DNA from: Psychrobacter raelei | GTDB taxonomy: Bacteria; Pseudomonadota; Gammaproteobacteria; Pseudomonadales; Moraxellaceae | Reading direction: 5' to 3' | DNA length: 64,000 nt | NCBI RefSeq assembly: GCF_022631235.3 | Contig: NZ_CP093310.2 | Span: 868,001-932,000, forward strand | In this document: piece after piece, positions 55,671 through 64,000 of the stretch | Layout: the number at the start of each line of letters is the position of its first letter | Numbering within the stretch: position 1 is the stretch's first letter | The notes under the pieces: model-generated | What the model was told of the DNA's origin: nothing | The model's database searches: none | What the model saw: the letters and a program-made list of their open reading frames with translations, nothing else | Program-made: the position numbers and the translations under genes

Positions 55671-56669
55671 TTAAAGCAGCTCTTTACGCAGTTGAGCTGG
55701 TGTCTTGGGTGATAGCAAACCTGGTGCCACATCAAAGACGGTCTTGGCACCTGTTTCACCTGCTTTGTTCATTTTATAAGCAGCACGTGCATAGGCCACA
55801 AGGACGCTGGCGGTGAACTGCGGGTTGCTCTCAAGCTTTAACGAGAACTCTAGGGCCTGGTGATTGGTATCAGTTTGGGTGCCGCTAGAGCCACTGCGCA
55901 TGACAAAACCACCATGGGGCATCTTGCCGTGGTCACGCTCAAAAGTTTGTTGGTCAATAAAATGCACTGTGGTGTCATAGTCCGCAAAGTAATCAGGCAT
56001 GTTCACAATGGCAGTGCGGACCGTATCTTCATCAGCGCCTGCTTCTAACACCACATAGCATTCTCGGGTGTGCTTCTCCCGAGTACTGAGGATCGGCTGC
56101 TCACCACTGCGTACTTTGGCCATAGCAGACTCTGAGGGCAGGGTATATTGTACACCTGACTTAACACCTACCACACGGCGTACGGCATCTGAATGTCCTT
56201 GGCTTAGCCCTTTGCCCCAGAAGGTATAAGTTTCTCCAACTGGTAAAATGGTTTCACCGTATAAGCGGTTGATAGAAAACAATCCAGGATCCCAGCCCAC
56301 AGAAAGTAGGGCTATCTTGCCAGCTTGCTTAGCAGGGGCATCTAACGATTCAAAATACTCAGGAATTTTAGCATGCGTATCAAAGCTATCGACGATGTTA
56401 AATAAAGCGGCCAGCTTTGGTCCTTGCTCAGGTAAATCTGACTTAGAACCGCCACATAAAATGAGCACGTCTATTTCATCTTTATATTGTGCAATATCAT
56501 CCATAGCATATACAGGGACACTATTATCAATTAGGGTGACCGAAGCGGGATCACGACGACTAAAGATACCCACCAACGTCATATCGGGGTTTTGATTAAT
56601 CGCGGCTTGGGCACCGCTGCCAAGGTTACCATAACCGGCGATGGCAACTCTGATTATTGGTTGAGTCAT
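55671..56669 (-). CDS. ddh: meso-diaminopimelate D-dehydrogenase
   Basis: 332 residues. The N-terminal NADP-binding motif is VAIAGYGNLGSG (8-19), followed by LCGGSKSDLPEQ, FNIVDSFDTHAKIPEY and SVGWDPGLFSINRL. GKGLSQGHSDAVRRV and FVMRSG complete the diaminopimelate dehydrogenase fold. The enzyme makes meso-diaminopimelate from tetrahydrodipicolinate, ammonia and NADPH, or works in reverse. It bypasses the succinylase branch of lysine/peptidoglycan synthesis and is uncommon in Gammaproteobacteria. Single gene with its own terminator. Confidence 0.9.
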   Translation of the reverse strand: MTQPIIRVAIAGYGNLGSGAQAAINQNPDMTLVGIFSRRDPASVTLIDNSVPVYAMDDIAQYKDEIDVLILCGGSKSDLPEQGPKLAALFNIVDSFDTHAKIPEYFESLDAPAKQAGKIALLSVGWDPGLFSINRLYGETILPVGETYTFWGKGLSQGHSDAVRRVVGVKSGVQYTLPSESAMAKVRSGEQPILSTREKHTRECYVVLEAGADEDTVRTAIVNMPDYFADYDTTVHFIDQQTFERDHGKMPHGGFVMRSGSSGTQTDTNHQALEFSLKLESNPQFTASVLVAYARAAYKMNKAGETGAKTVFDVAPGLLSPKTPAQLRKELL

Positions 56670-57000
56670 TATAATGAGCCTTACAATATCTTGTGGGTTT
56701 AAACCAATTTGATTATAGCAGAGGCGGGAGTTGATTGGGTCAGATTGGGAGAGGCAGCTTTAATTTTGATATTTTTAATCAATATAGCCTAAGTTATAAG
56801 TAATAACGGGTGTCGAAGAAATAATATCTAGTATATATATCGCTATAAAATAAGGGGTGATTTTAATATAGCTATAAAAAAATTGAGCGGCGCAAACGAT
56901 AAGCTAAAAGTATAATAGGTGAGTTATGTCATCAATTTAATTATTGTAGAAATAAAGGCTTGCAAAAGCTAGAAAACTTGCTAAAATACACCACCTAAAT
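56670..57000. other. 331-base AT-rich intergenic region
   Basis: Very AT-rich, no supportable gene. It presumably carries the ddh promoter on the minus strand and the tRNA-Val promoter on the plus strand at its right end. Confidence 0.6.
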
Positions 57001-57077
<77 letters not shown>

Positions 57078-57083
57078 GATTCG

Positions 57084-57116
57084 AAAGCCCCAATCTTTAA
57101 GATTGGGGCTTTTTTT
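57084..57116 (+). terminator. terminator behind tRNA-Val
   Basis: AAAGCCCCAATCTT pairs perfectly with AAGATTGGGGCTTT, followed by seven T. It starts seven bases behind the tRNA. Confidence 0.95.
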
Positions 57117-57175
57117 ATGCCCGTTTTATAAGGGCTGGTAAATACCCCCAAATTTAAAACACCAAATAAGTAGAA

Positions 57176-57913
57176 CTAAGCTGCCATATTAAGTTTCTGA
57201 ATCGGCGTAAAGCCAGCATTGCCCATATTGGGTCTTTCGTTATTATAGTGATTAAGCCAATCTTCAGCCTGCTGTCTCACTTGATCTAAACTATCAAACA
57301 GTTCTTGATTAAGCCAGTCATAACGCACTGTTTTATTAAACCGTTCAACATAAGCATTTTGCTGAGGATTGCCAGGTTCAATGTATTCGATAACGATACC
57401 TTGTTTAGTTGCCCAGTCTTTTAAATCATTGCTGATATATTCAGGGCCATTATCGCACCTGATTTGATTAGGCTTACCACGGCATTCTATCAGCTGATTT
57501 AAACTGCGTATCACTCTTTGAGCGGGTAATGAGAAGTCAACCTCAATGGTTAATGCTTCACGATTAAAGTCATCAATGACGTTAAACAGTCTAATGGCAC
57601 GACCATCGGTTAAAGCATCGTGCATAAAGTCCATGCTCCAGCTTTGATTGATATCATTAGGCACAGCAAGCTTTTGGGGGCTATCTCGTTTAATACGGCG
57701 TTTAGGCTTTATTCTAAAGTTTAATTCAAACTCACGGTAGATACGATAAACACGCTTATGGTTATAAGGCAGCCCGAGTACATTTCTTAGATATAAGAAG
57801 CATAGCTTAAAGCCCCAGTTTTTATGGTCGTTTGTTAAGTCAATCAATAGCTTGGCTATCTGCTCGTTATCATCCGCTGTCTTTGGCTGATGATAGTAAT
57901 AGCAGGTTATGTG
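57176..57913 (-). pseudogene. IS3-family transposase (OrfB) remnant, 5'-truncated
   Basis: An IS3-type rve integrase core. DDE residues are seen in [10 protein letters not shown] (first Asp), [11 protein letters not shown] (second Asp) and [10 protein letters not shown] (Glu), with the C-terminal [10 protein letters not shown]. The formal ORF of 223 residues starts at 57847, but the same frame stays open and family-like further upstream ([20 protein letters not shown]) to about 57913, where similarity stops abruptly. OrfA and the N-terminus of OrfB are missing, so this is a remnant that cannot move by itself. Confidence 0.85.
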
Positions 57914-57927
57914 TAAATAGTGATTTT

Positions 57928-57966
57928 AAAAAAAGGCAAGCTCAAAGGTAATGAGCCTGCCTTTTT
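57928..57966. terminator. bidirectional terminator behind the three-gene unit
   Basis: AAAAAGGCAAGCTCA pairs with TGAGCCTGCCTTTTT (one mismatch) around a 7-base loop, with T-runs on both strands. It lies 20 bases beyond the stop of the 681-residue gene and is the natural end of the minus-strand operon. Confidence 0.88.
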
Positions 57967-57985
57967 ATTTATTCAAATTCAGTTG

Positions 57986-59914
57986 TTAGAATAATCTTGA
58001 ACCTTTAATTAAATTATTCAATAAAATCTTAAAAGTATTATAGTTAATATCTTTATACTGCTCTTTACTACCAATCAAAGCTCCGAACTGGCTAAAAAAT
58101 TCTTTTTGAGTCTTGAATTTTAGTTTTTCTTTAGTAGCATCATCCACCTCTTCTATAAAACGATTAATAAAGTTTTTACCATACCTTTTCTGATCATCAT
58201 TAAGTTGTGAGTGAATATGTAATGCCAAGTCAATTAGACTATCAGGATCAGGATGGCCTGCAGCAATCAATTTATTTGGCTTATCATCATTCGAGACATC
58301 GGACTCATTACGTATCGGTTCACTTTCATTACTGGATTGGCTAGCATCATCAAGATAACCTTGCTGTTTGGGTACATCCTTAGTCTCTGATTCAGTCGGA
58401 GCAGAGTTAGTATTATTATTTTGGTTTTCCTGACTAACTGGTTTATGGGTTTGTGTTTCAGCAGAGCCTGTGATCTTATTTTCAATAGTCTGAGCTGAGC
58501 TATCTTGAGGCGAACTTACACATGGACTAGGATTCCTATTATTTGCTGAATCATCTTGAGGATAGTCAATTAATTTAGGTGAGCCTTCTATTGGTTCACT
58601 AGTAGCTTTCGTATTGCTTGTAGCATATTCAGTAGCAGTTGTACCTTTAGGTTCTGGCTTGGGTTGGTCAGGGTCGGTATTACTCTCGGTATTTTTATTT
58701 TCAGAATCATTTACTGAAGATACGTTTCCTGCTGTTGAACTATTCGCTGTTTGTTCCTCTGACTGAGGCTCAGTAGTTTTACTTTCATCATTATTTGTAT
58801 TTTGCCCAGAAGTATTCGTTATACTTTTAAGCTCTTGTGGCTTATTTAGACTTTCATTGTAAATATGCTCTATTTCTTCAGCCTTAGCTTTGACATCGTT
58901 GACGATAAACTCGATTTCATCTAAATTGGAGTCCAGTACAGAGAGTTGCTCTTTCCTGAGTTTAGAGAAAAAACTAATATCAAACACATTAGATTGCAGT
59001 TGATCTATGTTTTTAGCGTTATATAGATAATTTAAATAGCCTTCATCTAATCTTCTACCTAAATAATATATGATAAGTTTAGAAAACTTAGTATTTGGAT
59101 ATAGGGTTTCTAAAAACGCTAAGTCTTTCTTCAAGAATTCTAGGTTAATATCCAAATCGTTATCTAACAGGTTATGATAATGAACTAAGAAGGATGTTGC
59201 TAAAAAGTTGCTTTCAGAGTCAGATATTTTATCTAAAAACAATTTTTCAGCTATTAGATAAGGGTGGTCAGTTAAAAAAGTATTGTTATTTCTTAAATCA
59301 ATTTTTTTTATGCTGTCATATGCTTCTTTTAATTCACTGATTTCTGAATTTCGAACAGTTTGATAGCTTTGATATATTTTTTCATGGTTAAGACTAAATA
59401 TAAAACTAACAAACAACCAAGCGAAACTGATTTCTTTACCAAAGTCTTTAATTTTTCTTAAAATATCCTGCTGTTCTTTCGATAGATATTTTTGATTAAT
59501 TCTATTTGGCAAGTTATTGAATATATTCAAGCTAGTAAGAGAAGGTATGTTTTGAAACTTAGAGTAACCGAGTATTTCAAGGAATTTATTTCCTTTATCA
59601 TGATGTCTTATTTCAATCTGAGAGCTTACCCACTTAGTCCATAGACTTTCAATATTTGCATCATACTCCACAACAGAACGGGAATGTAAAATCTCATTTT
59701 CAAGCAAATTGAGCGCTCTTTGCGTCAAAACATAAAAACCTTGAACAGCTTGTATAGACACATTATAGGTAGATGGGGTTTGTGATATATAGTAAGCTAC
59801 TCGGCTATAGTCATCCGCTAACTTGGCTATTAGAAAACCGTCTTCCTCATCAAGCGAGCTAATACTAATACCAATTCTAAGAAATAAGGTACAATACAAC
59901 CAACTCAACAACAT
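57986..59914 (-). pseudogene. unknown protein, C-terminal 626 residues of an IS630-split gene
   Basis: Open frame of 642 codons whose first ~15 come from the IS end; the native part starts at ISISSLDEEDG. No family recognised. A helical, Lys/Glu/Leu-rich domain (frame residues ~16-360) has possible repeats (KIKDFGKEISFAWLFVSFIF; FLVHYHNLLDNDLDINLEFLKKDLAFLETLYP) and ends in an acidic coiled-coil-like stretch. Next comes a disordered linker of ~187 residues (N, S, T, E, Q, P; ~362-548), then a small C-terminal helical domain (HPDPDSLIDLALHIHSQLND... to the end). The uninterrupted product would have 681 residues. The ATG inside the IS could still yield a truncated protein. Confidence 0.75.
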
Positions 59915-60991
59915 AATAGAATCATATGCCGAAAAAGACCCCTAGAAATCATAAACTCACAGACCACGATTTTCTGCAATTGTCTAAAACAGAAGGCAAG
60001 GCCAGAGCGCGAATCAGACTACTCATGCTGCATCAACTGAGTCAAGGTCATCCTATAGCGACCGTCGCAGAGAACTTTGGCTATAACCCTAGAAGCGTCT
60101 ATACCATAAGAAGGAAATACTGGTTGCATGGTATCACTAGTGTCTATGACGCAGCTGGCAGAGGCAGAAAGAGTCTTTTAGCAGAAAAAGACATAGAACC
60201 ATTCAAACAAGCGATAGTAGAAGCTCAGCAGCAAAGAGGTGGTGGTAGGCTCACCGCAAAAGACATCGCACAAATCGCCAAGGAGCAATTTAACGCCAAC
60301 TATACCCCTAAAGCGATCTACCCTCTCATGAAACGTATTGGTATGAGCTGGATATCTGCGCGTAGTCAGCATCCTAAGGCAGATCCTAAAGTTATGGAGG
60401 CATATAAAAAAACTTCCTTGAGCAGGTAAAGCAAGTTCTACCTGATGGTGTTGATATCAAGCAAGTTGATATATGGTTTCAGGATGAAACACGTATTGGA
60501 CAACAAGGTTCTATCACAAGGGTTTGGCACTATAAAGGACAAAGACCTCGAATAGTCAGGCAACAGCAGTTTGAATCGACTTATCTGTTTGGTGCCTTTA
60601 ATCCGGCGACAGGTGAGAGTGTTGGACTTGTTCTACCTTATGTGAATAAGCAAGCCATGGGATTGCATATGGAGGAAATTAGTAAAGCTGTTCCTGAAGG
60701 TCGGCATGCCGTGGTGGTTATGGATGGGGCGCTATGGCACCAACCAAGCTTGGATAAAGATAATGTGACCATGCTTAAATTGCCTCCCTACTCACCTGAA
60801 CTTAACCCTGCTGAACAGGTATGGCAGTACCTTAAACAGCATTGGTTATCTAATCGCTGTTTTGAGAGTTATGATGTGATTGTCGATGCGGCATGTGACG
60901 CTTGGAATGCATTGTGTAATGAGACTAACTTAATTAGGTCTATCACTCAGCGGGAGTGGTGCGATTTGAGTGTTATTTTTTAGAATTGGTA
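59869..60991 (+). mobile_element. IS630-family insertion sequence
   Basis: The ends TACCAATTCTAA-GAAATAA (left) and, read on the other strand, TACCAATTCTAA-AAAATAA (right) are near-perfect inverted repeats. Flanking TAA occurs on both sides (59866-59868 and 60992-60994); with a boundary two bases further in, the duplication would read TA, the usual IS630 target. The 3-bp reading is preferred because taking out the element and one TAA rejoins the host gene in frame. Length about 1.12 kb, with one transposase gene in two frames. Confidence 0.88.
59926..60983 (+). CDS. IS630-family transposase (two frames joined by -1 frameshift)
   Basis: The first frame (59926-60429, 167 residues) is the helix-turn-helix half (VAENFGYNPRSVYTIRRKYW). 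At A7 (60406-60412) a -1 shift continues as KKNFLEQVKQVLPDG and reads to 60983. This second half is the DDE catalytic domain: first Asp in VDIWFQDETRIG, second in VVVMDGALWH, Glu in LNPAEQVWQYL. The fused protein would have about 350 residues, normal for the family. A-tract frameshifting is known in some IS630 elements; here it could equally be a disabling mutation. Confidence 0.85.
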
Positions 60992-61157
60992 TAATGGTAC
61001 TATGGCTAAGTAATTGATCAAAACCAGCTTCAGTGCCATCGAAATAGCTAATACGTACTGGTGAGGTGCGCAGGTAACCGAATGCTAGCCAGTCTAACCA
61101 CTCTTTATGAGTAATAAGTATACAGTTGCTGTTTGCTATAGAGTTATTATTTTCCAT
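60930..61157 (-). pseudogene. N-terminal 55 codons of the IS630-split gene
   Basis: From ATG 61157 the frame reads MENNNSIANS to the HSTI residues at 60993, then runs into the IS end and stops at 60930. The ATG overlaps the helicase stop as TAATG, so translation is coupled. Residues ILITHKEWLDWLAFGYLRTS look like a real folded N-terminus. Joined to the downstream half after removal of the IS, it gives HSTI-SISSLDEEDG without a frame break. Confidence 0.75.
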
Positions 61158-62365
61158 TAGAATATATCCCAATCGTCTTCTTCATCATCATCTATTAAAT
61201 GCGGGTTTTCAATTTTTTCATAGCTACCAGCTGGTAAATCAGTGATGTATTTATGAGGTGCTTTCCCACTATATGTTAAGAATAGGTCCTTACGACTCCG
61301 AGTTACAGCAACAAATAAAAGCCTTTGATGTAAGCCTGGAGATTTTTCTAAAACGTGTGGAAGTACTATCTGCTTGTTAATAGTCAATTGAGGAACGTAA
61401 ACTGTATCGAAATCTAAACCTTTTGAGCTATGGTAGGTCATGATAAAAACAATAGGCTGCTTATCACTTTCGTCCAATTCGCCAAAGCTATTACCTAAAT
61501 ATCGATAAGGTAGCTTGTGACGTTTGAAATAGCCATTAACTTGCCTATAGTCAAGTTTAGTATTATGGTCATTTAGATTAACGTCTTCAAAAGGTCCAGC
61601 TGGGGATATATTTTGAGATTTATATATTTGATAAAAGAATTTTTTAATATCTGAATGGTGTGTGAATAATATGCAGCTCGGGCTGCCTGGCGCTGCGCGC
61701 TGAACCGCATTATCAGCAATCCAACTAAATTCAGATGCCTCACTATCAAACTCAACAATTAAGGGTGTATTATCGCCATTTGTATTTTCTGGAGAGCCTT
61801 CATTAATCCTGCTATCAGGAAGTATTTTTTTGGCTAAGTCTCTCATGGATTTGGTTAGTCTTAGAATCTCTGTAAAAACAAGCTTATTAGGTTTAAAGAT
61901 CTCATCGATTTGATTTTCTTCAGCGCTTCCCTGATAAATACTTTGTTCGCAGTCACCCGCTATAAATAAGAAGTTCGAAAGCGCTTTAATTCTATTTAAG
62001 TCGTTAGGACTAATATCTTGTACCTCATCGAGAAATACGAAGTCGTACGTTTTTTGGTCCTTTAGAAACTTTGTATGTGTTTGAATGTTTATAAAGCCTT
62101 TATTCTCTGCAACAAATGTCTTCTTTATCAGCTCTTTCATGGCATGAGTATAGGTAATAAAGCAGTAAGTCTCACGAATACCTAAAGACTTTCGATCTGC
62201 CCTTAGTTTGACTGCTAAGTTAGCTAAGACTGTCGTTTTACCCGTACCCGCAAATCCTTGTACCCAATAAACAGTTTTATTTCCTGTTCTCACCGACTTA
62301 AGCATTTCGTTAATGTAGCGAGTCTGTCTATCTCTTAATTTATTAAACGGTATCCACCAAGCCAT
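61157..62365 (-). CDS. compact UvrD/Rep-type superfamily 1 helicase-like ATPase
   Basis: 402 residues, about half of a normal UvrD. Motifs in order: Walker A GFAGTGKTT (36-44), motif Ia TYTHAMKELI, motif II FVFLDEVQDISP, motif III FIAGDCEQSIYQG, motif IV-like region near residue 230, motif V TYHSSKGLDFDTVYVP and motif VI FVAVTRSRKDLF. The 1B and 2B accessory domains appear mostly absent. Probably a nucleic-acid translocase or helicase, but short members could act as regulatory ATPases. Starts 8 bases behind the Hsp70-like gene; its stop overlaps the start of the 681-residue gene. Confidence 0.85.
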   Translation of the reverse strand: MAWWIPFNKLRDRQTRYINEMLKSVRTGNKTVYWVQGFAGTGKTTVLANLAVKLRADRKSLGIRETYCFITYTHAMKELIKKTFVAENKGFINIQTHTKFLKDQKTYDFVFLDEVQDISPNDLNRIKALSNFLFIAGDCEQSIYQGSAEENQIDEIFKPNKLVFTEILRLTKSMRDLAKKILPDSRINEGSPENTNGDNTPLIVEFDSEASEFSWIADNAVQRAAPGSPSCILFTHHSDIKKFFYQIYKSQNISPAGPFEDVNLNDHNTKLDYRQVNGYFKRHKLPYRYLGNSFGELDESDKQPIVFIMTYHSSKGLDFDTVYVPQLTINKQIVLPHVLEKSPGLHQRLLFVAVTRSRKDLFLTYSGKAPHKYITDLPAGSYEKIENPHLIDDDEEDDWDIF

Positions 62366-62373
62366 TAGAACCT

Positions 62374-64000
62374 CTATTTGTGAAGTAAGTTGTTATTATT
62401 TTTTGTTTGTACTAGATTGCTATCTGAGTATGCAGATGACTTTTCTTTACTCTTGATTTCGTGAATCCATTTTTCAGCCTTACGCTTTGCGTCTTCATCA
62501 TTCAGTACACGACTTATACTAAGAAGGTCCTCGGCTTCACTATGGTCAATATATCCAAATTCATAACTAGTCATTATATTGTTTTTAGCTTTTTCAAGTA
62601 GTTCGCGACCTTCCTTATCTCCTCGGCTATGCAAAATACGACCCAATACAATCAAAGCGCTATCGTATGAAGGATCATGCTCGAGCGCTAATCTTAGATA
62701 TCTTTCTTTTTCATCACCTGAATGTCTGCATGACAGATTGTAGGCATTTACTGCATTTGGTTTACGTTTGTATGCTAAATTAGCCCATTCATTAGCTAAA
62801 TTAGGTCGCCCAGCTCTAGCATATGCATAGCATATAGTCGTTGAATAATCATAGATACTATTTTCATCCATTCTTTCAATACCTTGATATAGCTCTGCTG
62901 CAAGCTCGTATGCACCAGCCTCTAAAGCAGCATCAGCGTATGCTTCTACTACATGTATTCTAGGGCGGCCTTTATAGTCTAGTAAGTCTTGGTTAAAGGC
63001 TTGCTTAGCCTTCAGTAGTTTAGACTCTGTTTCCGTAAGCGCTTCATTAGACAGTGGGTTTAAAATGCTCGATGCAACAGTTTTTCCTGCAACAGAGGCA
63101 GTAATATTTAGAAGCTTCTCTTGGTTAATAGAGGCTGTGACATGTACCTCATCACCGATATTGAAGTAATCATTATCAGAGTCAATTGTAATGATGCCTA
63201 GTAGTTTATTTTTATTGCCTACACAAATAGGCAACTCAATACTAGATTGCTTATGATTTGTAACGACTAGCGTGGTTTCAAAAGCGGATGGATTAGGAAC
63301 AGGTGATGATGCTGGTATGATGGTTTCTAACACCTCATTTTTAGTAATAATATAAATACTTTCTGATGTAATAGGTTGAATGAAGTCTATATCTAAACCG
63401 TGATAACTAAAGCTATGTATTGCAGCACCTAAAGAGACATGAGAACGTAAGTCACTAGGAATGATGGCTTGGGCATTATTACTAAACTCATTGATATAGT
63501 TCATTACAGACTCTTGAACCAATGGGTTTTGAGAACTACCGCCAATAAAGAGCACACCATCAATATCTTCTTTATGTAACTTCGATTTATCTAAGGCATC
63601 AGCAATAGGTGAAACAATATGAAGTGGGGTATGTAGTCCATCATAATCCCCTACGAAGTCTTCCATAATGCTTCTAAAGGCTGCAACCTTAAGTTTTGGC
63701 TCATTTAGGCTCAGGGTATATTTTTTTCTTATAGTGATTGGATTTATCTGTAAATCTGTAAACTCAACGTCTGAATAGTCATCTAGTTGATCTAGTGAAG
63801 TCACTTGGTTCTCTACTATCCATTTAATGACGATAATTTTTAGTCTTTCAGCTGTCGCTTGTAAACTAGGTATTAATACCTCCTCTTTGTCTCTCAAGCT
63901 AGGTTCGAACTCTGGATTAGATCGTAGTAACTGAGGTATTAAGATGTGCTCTGCAATAGCCCTATCTATATTATCGCCGCCAAGAGCTGTGAATCGAGAG
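62374..64000 (-). CDS. Hsp70/DnaK-like protein with TPR-like C-terminal tail (5' end outside window)
   Basis: The frame is open to the window edge, so the N-terminus with the first ATPase lobe is missing. The visible part (541 residues) begins in the second ATPase lobe (ALGGDNIDRAIAEHIL), continues through GVLFIGGSSQNPLVQ, the DnaK phosphate-2/adenosine motif, and SLGAAIHS. A beta-rich region (~250-340 of the visible part) stands where the substrate-binding domain would be. A helical, TPR/Sel1-like tail follows (YADAALEAGAYELAAELYQGI; WANLAYKRKPNAVNAYNLS; LRLALEHDPSYDSALIVLGRIL). No DnaJ or GrpE gene is seen. First visible gene of the three-gene unit. Confidence 0.85.
   Translation of the reverse strand, partial: SRFTALGGDNIDRAIAEHILIPQLLRSNPEFEPSLRDKEEVLIPSLQATAERLKIIVIKWIVENQVTSLDQLDDYSDVEFTDLQINPITIRKKYTLSLNEPKLKVAAFRSIMEDFVGDYDGLHTPLHIVSPIADALDKSKLHKEDIDGVLFIGGSSQNPLVQESVMNYINEFSNNAQAIIPSDLRSHVSLGAAIHSFSYHGLDIDFIQPITSESIYIITKNEVLETIIPASSPVPNPSAFETTLVVTNHKQSSIELPICVGNKNKLLGIITIDSDNDYFNIGDEVHVTASINQEKLLNITASVAGKTVASSILNPLSNEALTETESKLLKAKQAFNQDLLDYKGRPRIHVVEAYADAALEAGAYELAAELYQGIERMDENSIYDYSTTICYAYARAGRPNLANEWANLAYKRKPNAVNAYNLSCRHSGDEKERYLRLALEHDPSYDSALIVLGRILHSRGDKEGRELLEKAKNNIMTSYEFGYIDHSEAEDLLSISRVLNDEDAKRKAEKWIHEIKSKEKSSAYSDSNLVQTKNNNNLLHK

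Noticed and set aside
59871..60989. IS630 boundary with a 2-bp TA duplication
   Set aside because: Formally consistent with the family, but excision then leaves the host gene out of frame by one base; the two-bases-longer boundary with TAA repeats restores it.

Overview
The window looks like a chromosomal stretch from a Psychrobacter-like member of the Moraxellaceae (Gammaproteobacteria). This rests on the overall look of the proteins (HdhA-like SDR, NarX/NarL, NarGHJI with an attached parvulin, Feo, GltIJKL) and moderate G+C; no database search was possible.

Layout. 1-437: the 3' end of 23S rRNA, 5S rRNA and the rrn terminator. 581-5096: housekeeping genes (SDR, OsmC-like, flavodoxin-like, DUF938 methyltransferase, CPA1 antiporter). 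5233-11124: a minus-strand export operon of a TolC-like channel, an HlyD-like adaptor and two ABC-2 permeases, with no ATPase gene. 11660-14979: a metallo-beta-lactamase-like protein, catalase and an SMR exporter. 15080-25032: a LysR regulator followed by a gene set fitting pipecolate/2-aminoadipate (D-lysine branch) catabolism down to 2-oxoglutarate. 25059-29251: a ferric-siderophore ABC importer with a Fur-like site upstream. 29724-43272: a nitrate respiration locus with a frameshifted first narK, narL, narX, an intact narK and narGHJI, with two NarL-type 7-2-7 sites. 43319-46689: a nitrosative-stress group (a perfect NsrR-like palindrome and flavohaemoglobin, then parvulin, hemerythrin and DUF1971 genes). 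46977-56669: arsC, feoAB plus a 42-residue Cys-rich protein, an FAH-family hydrolase, a GST, the gltIJKL importer and a meso-diaminopimelate dehydrogenase.

The right end (57001-64000) is accessory DNA starting directly behind a tRNA-Val(GAC) gene: a 5'-truncated IS3-type transposase, then a tightly coupled minus-strand three-gene unit that runs off the window. It encodes an Hsp70-like protein with a TPR-like tail, a compact UvrD/Rep-type helicase and a 681-residue protein of unknown family with a long disordered linker. The last gene is split after codon 55 by an IS630-family element; taking out the element and one copy of a 3-bp repeat restores a single reading frame. This Hsp70-helicase-unknown unit is the best candidate for an undescribed (possibly defence or stress) system in the window.

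Functional logic: the nar genes are probably controlled by NarX/NarL, which are encoded in the locus, while hmp is probably under NsrR. NO detoxification and repair-type proteins sit directly behind the nitrate reductase that generates nitrite and NO. The siderophore importer and FeoAB supply ferric and ferrous iron respectively.
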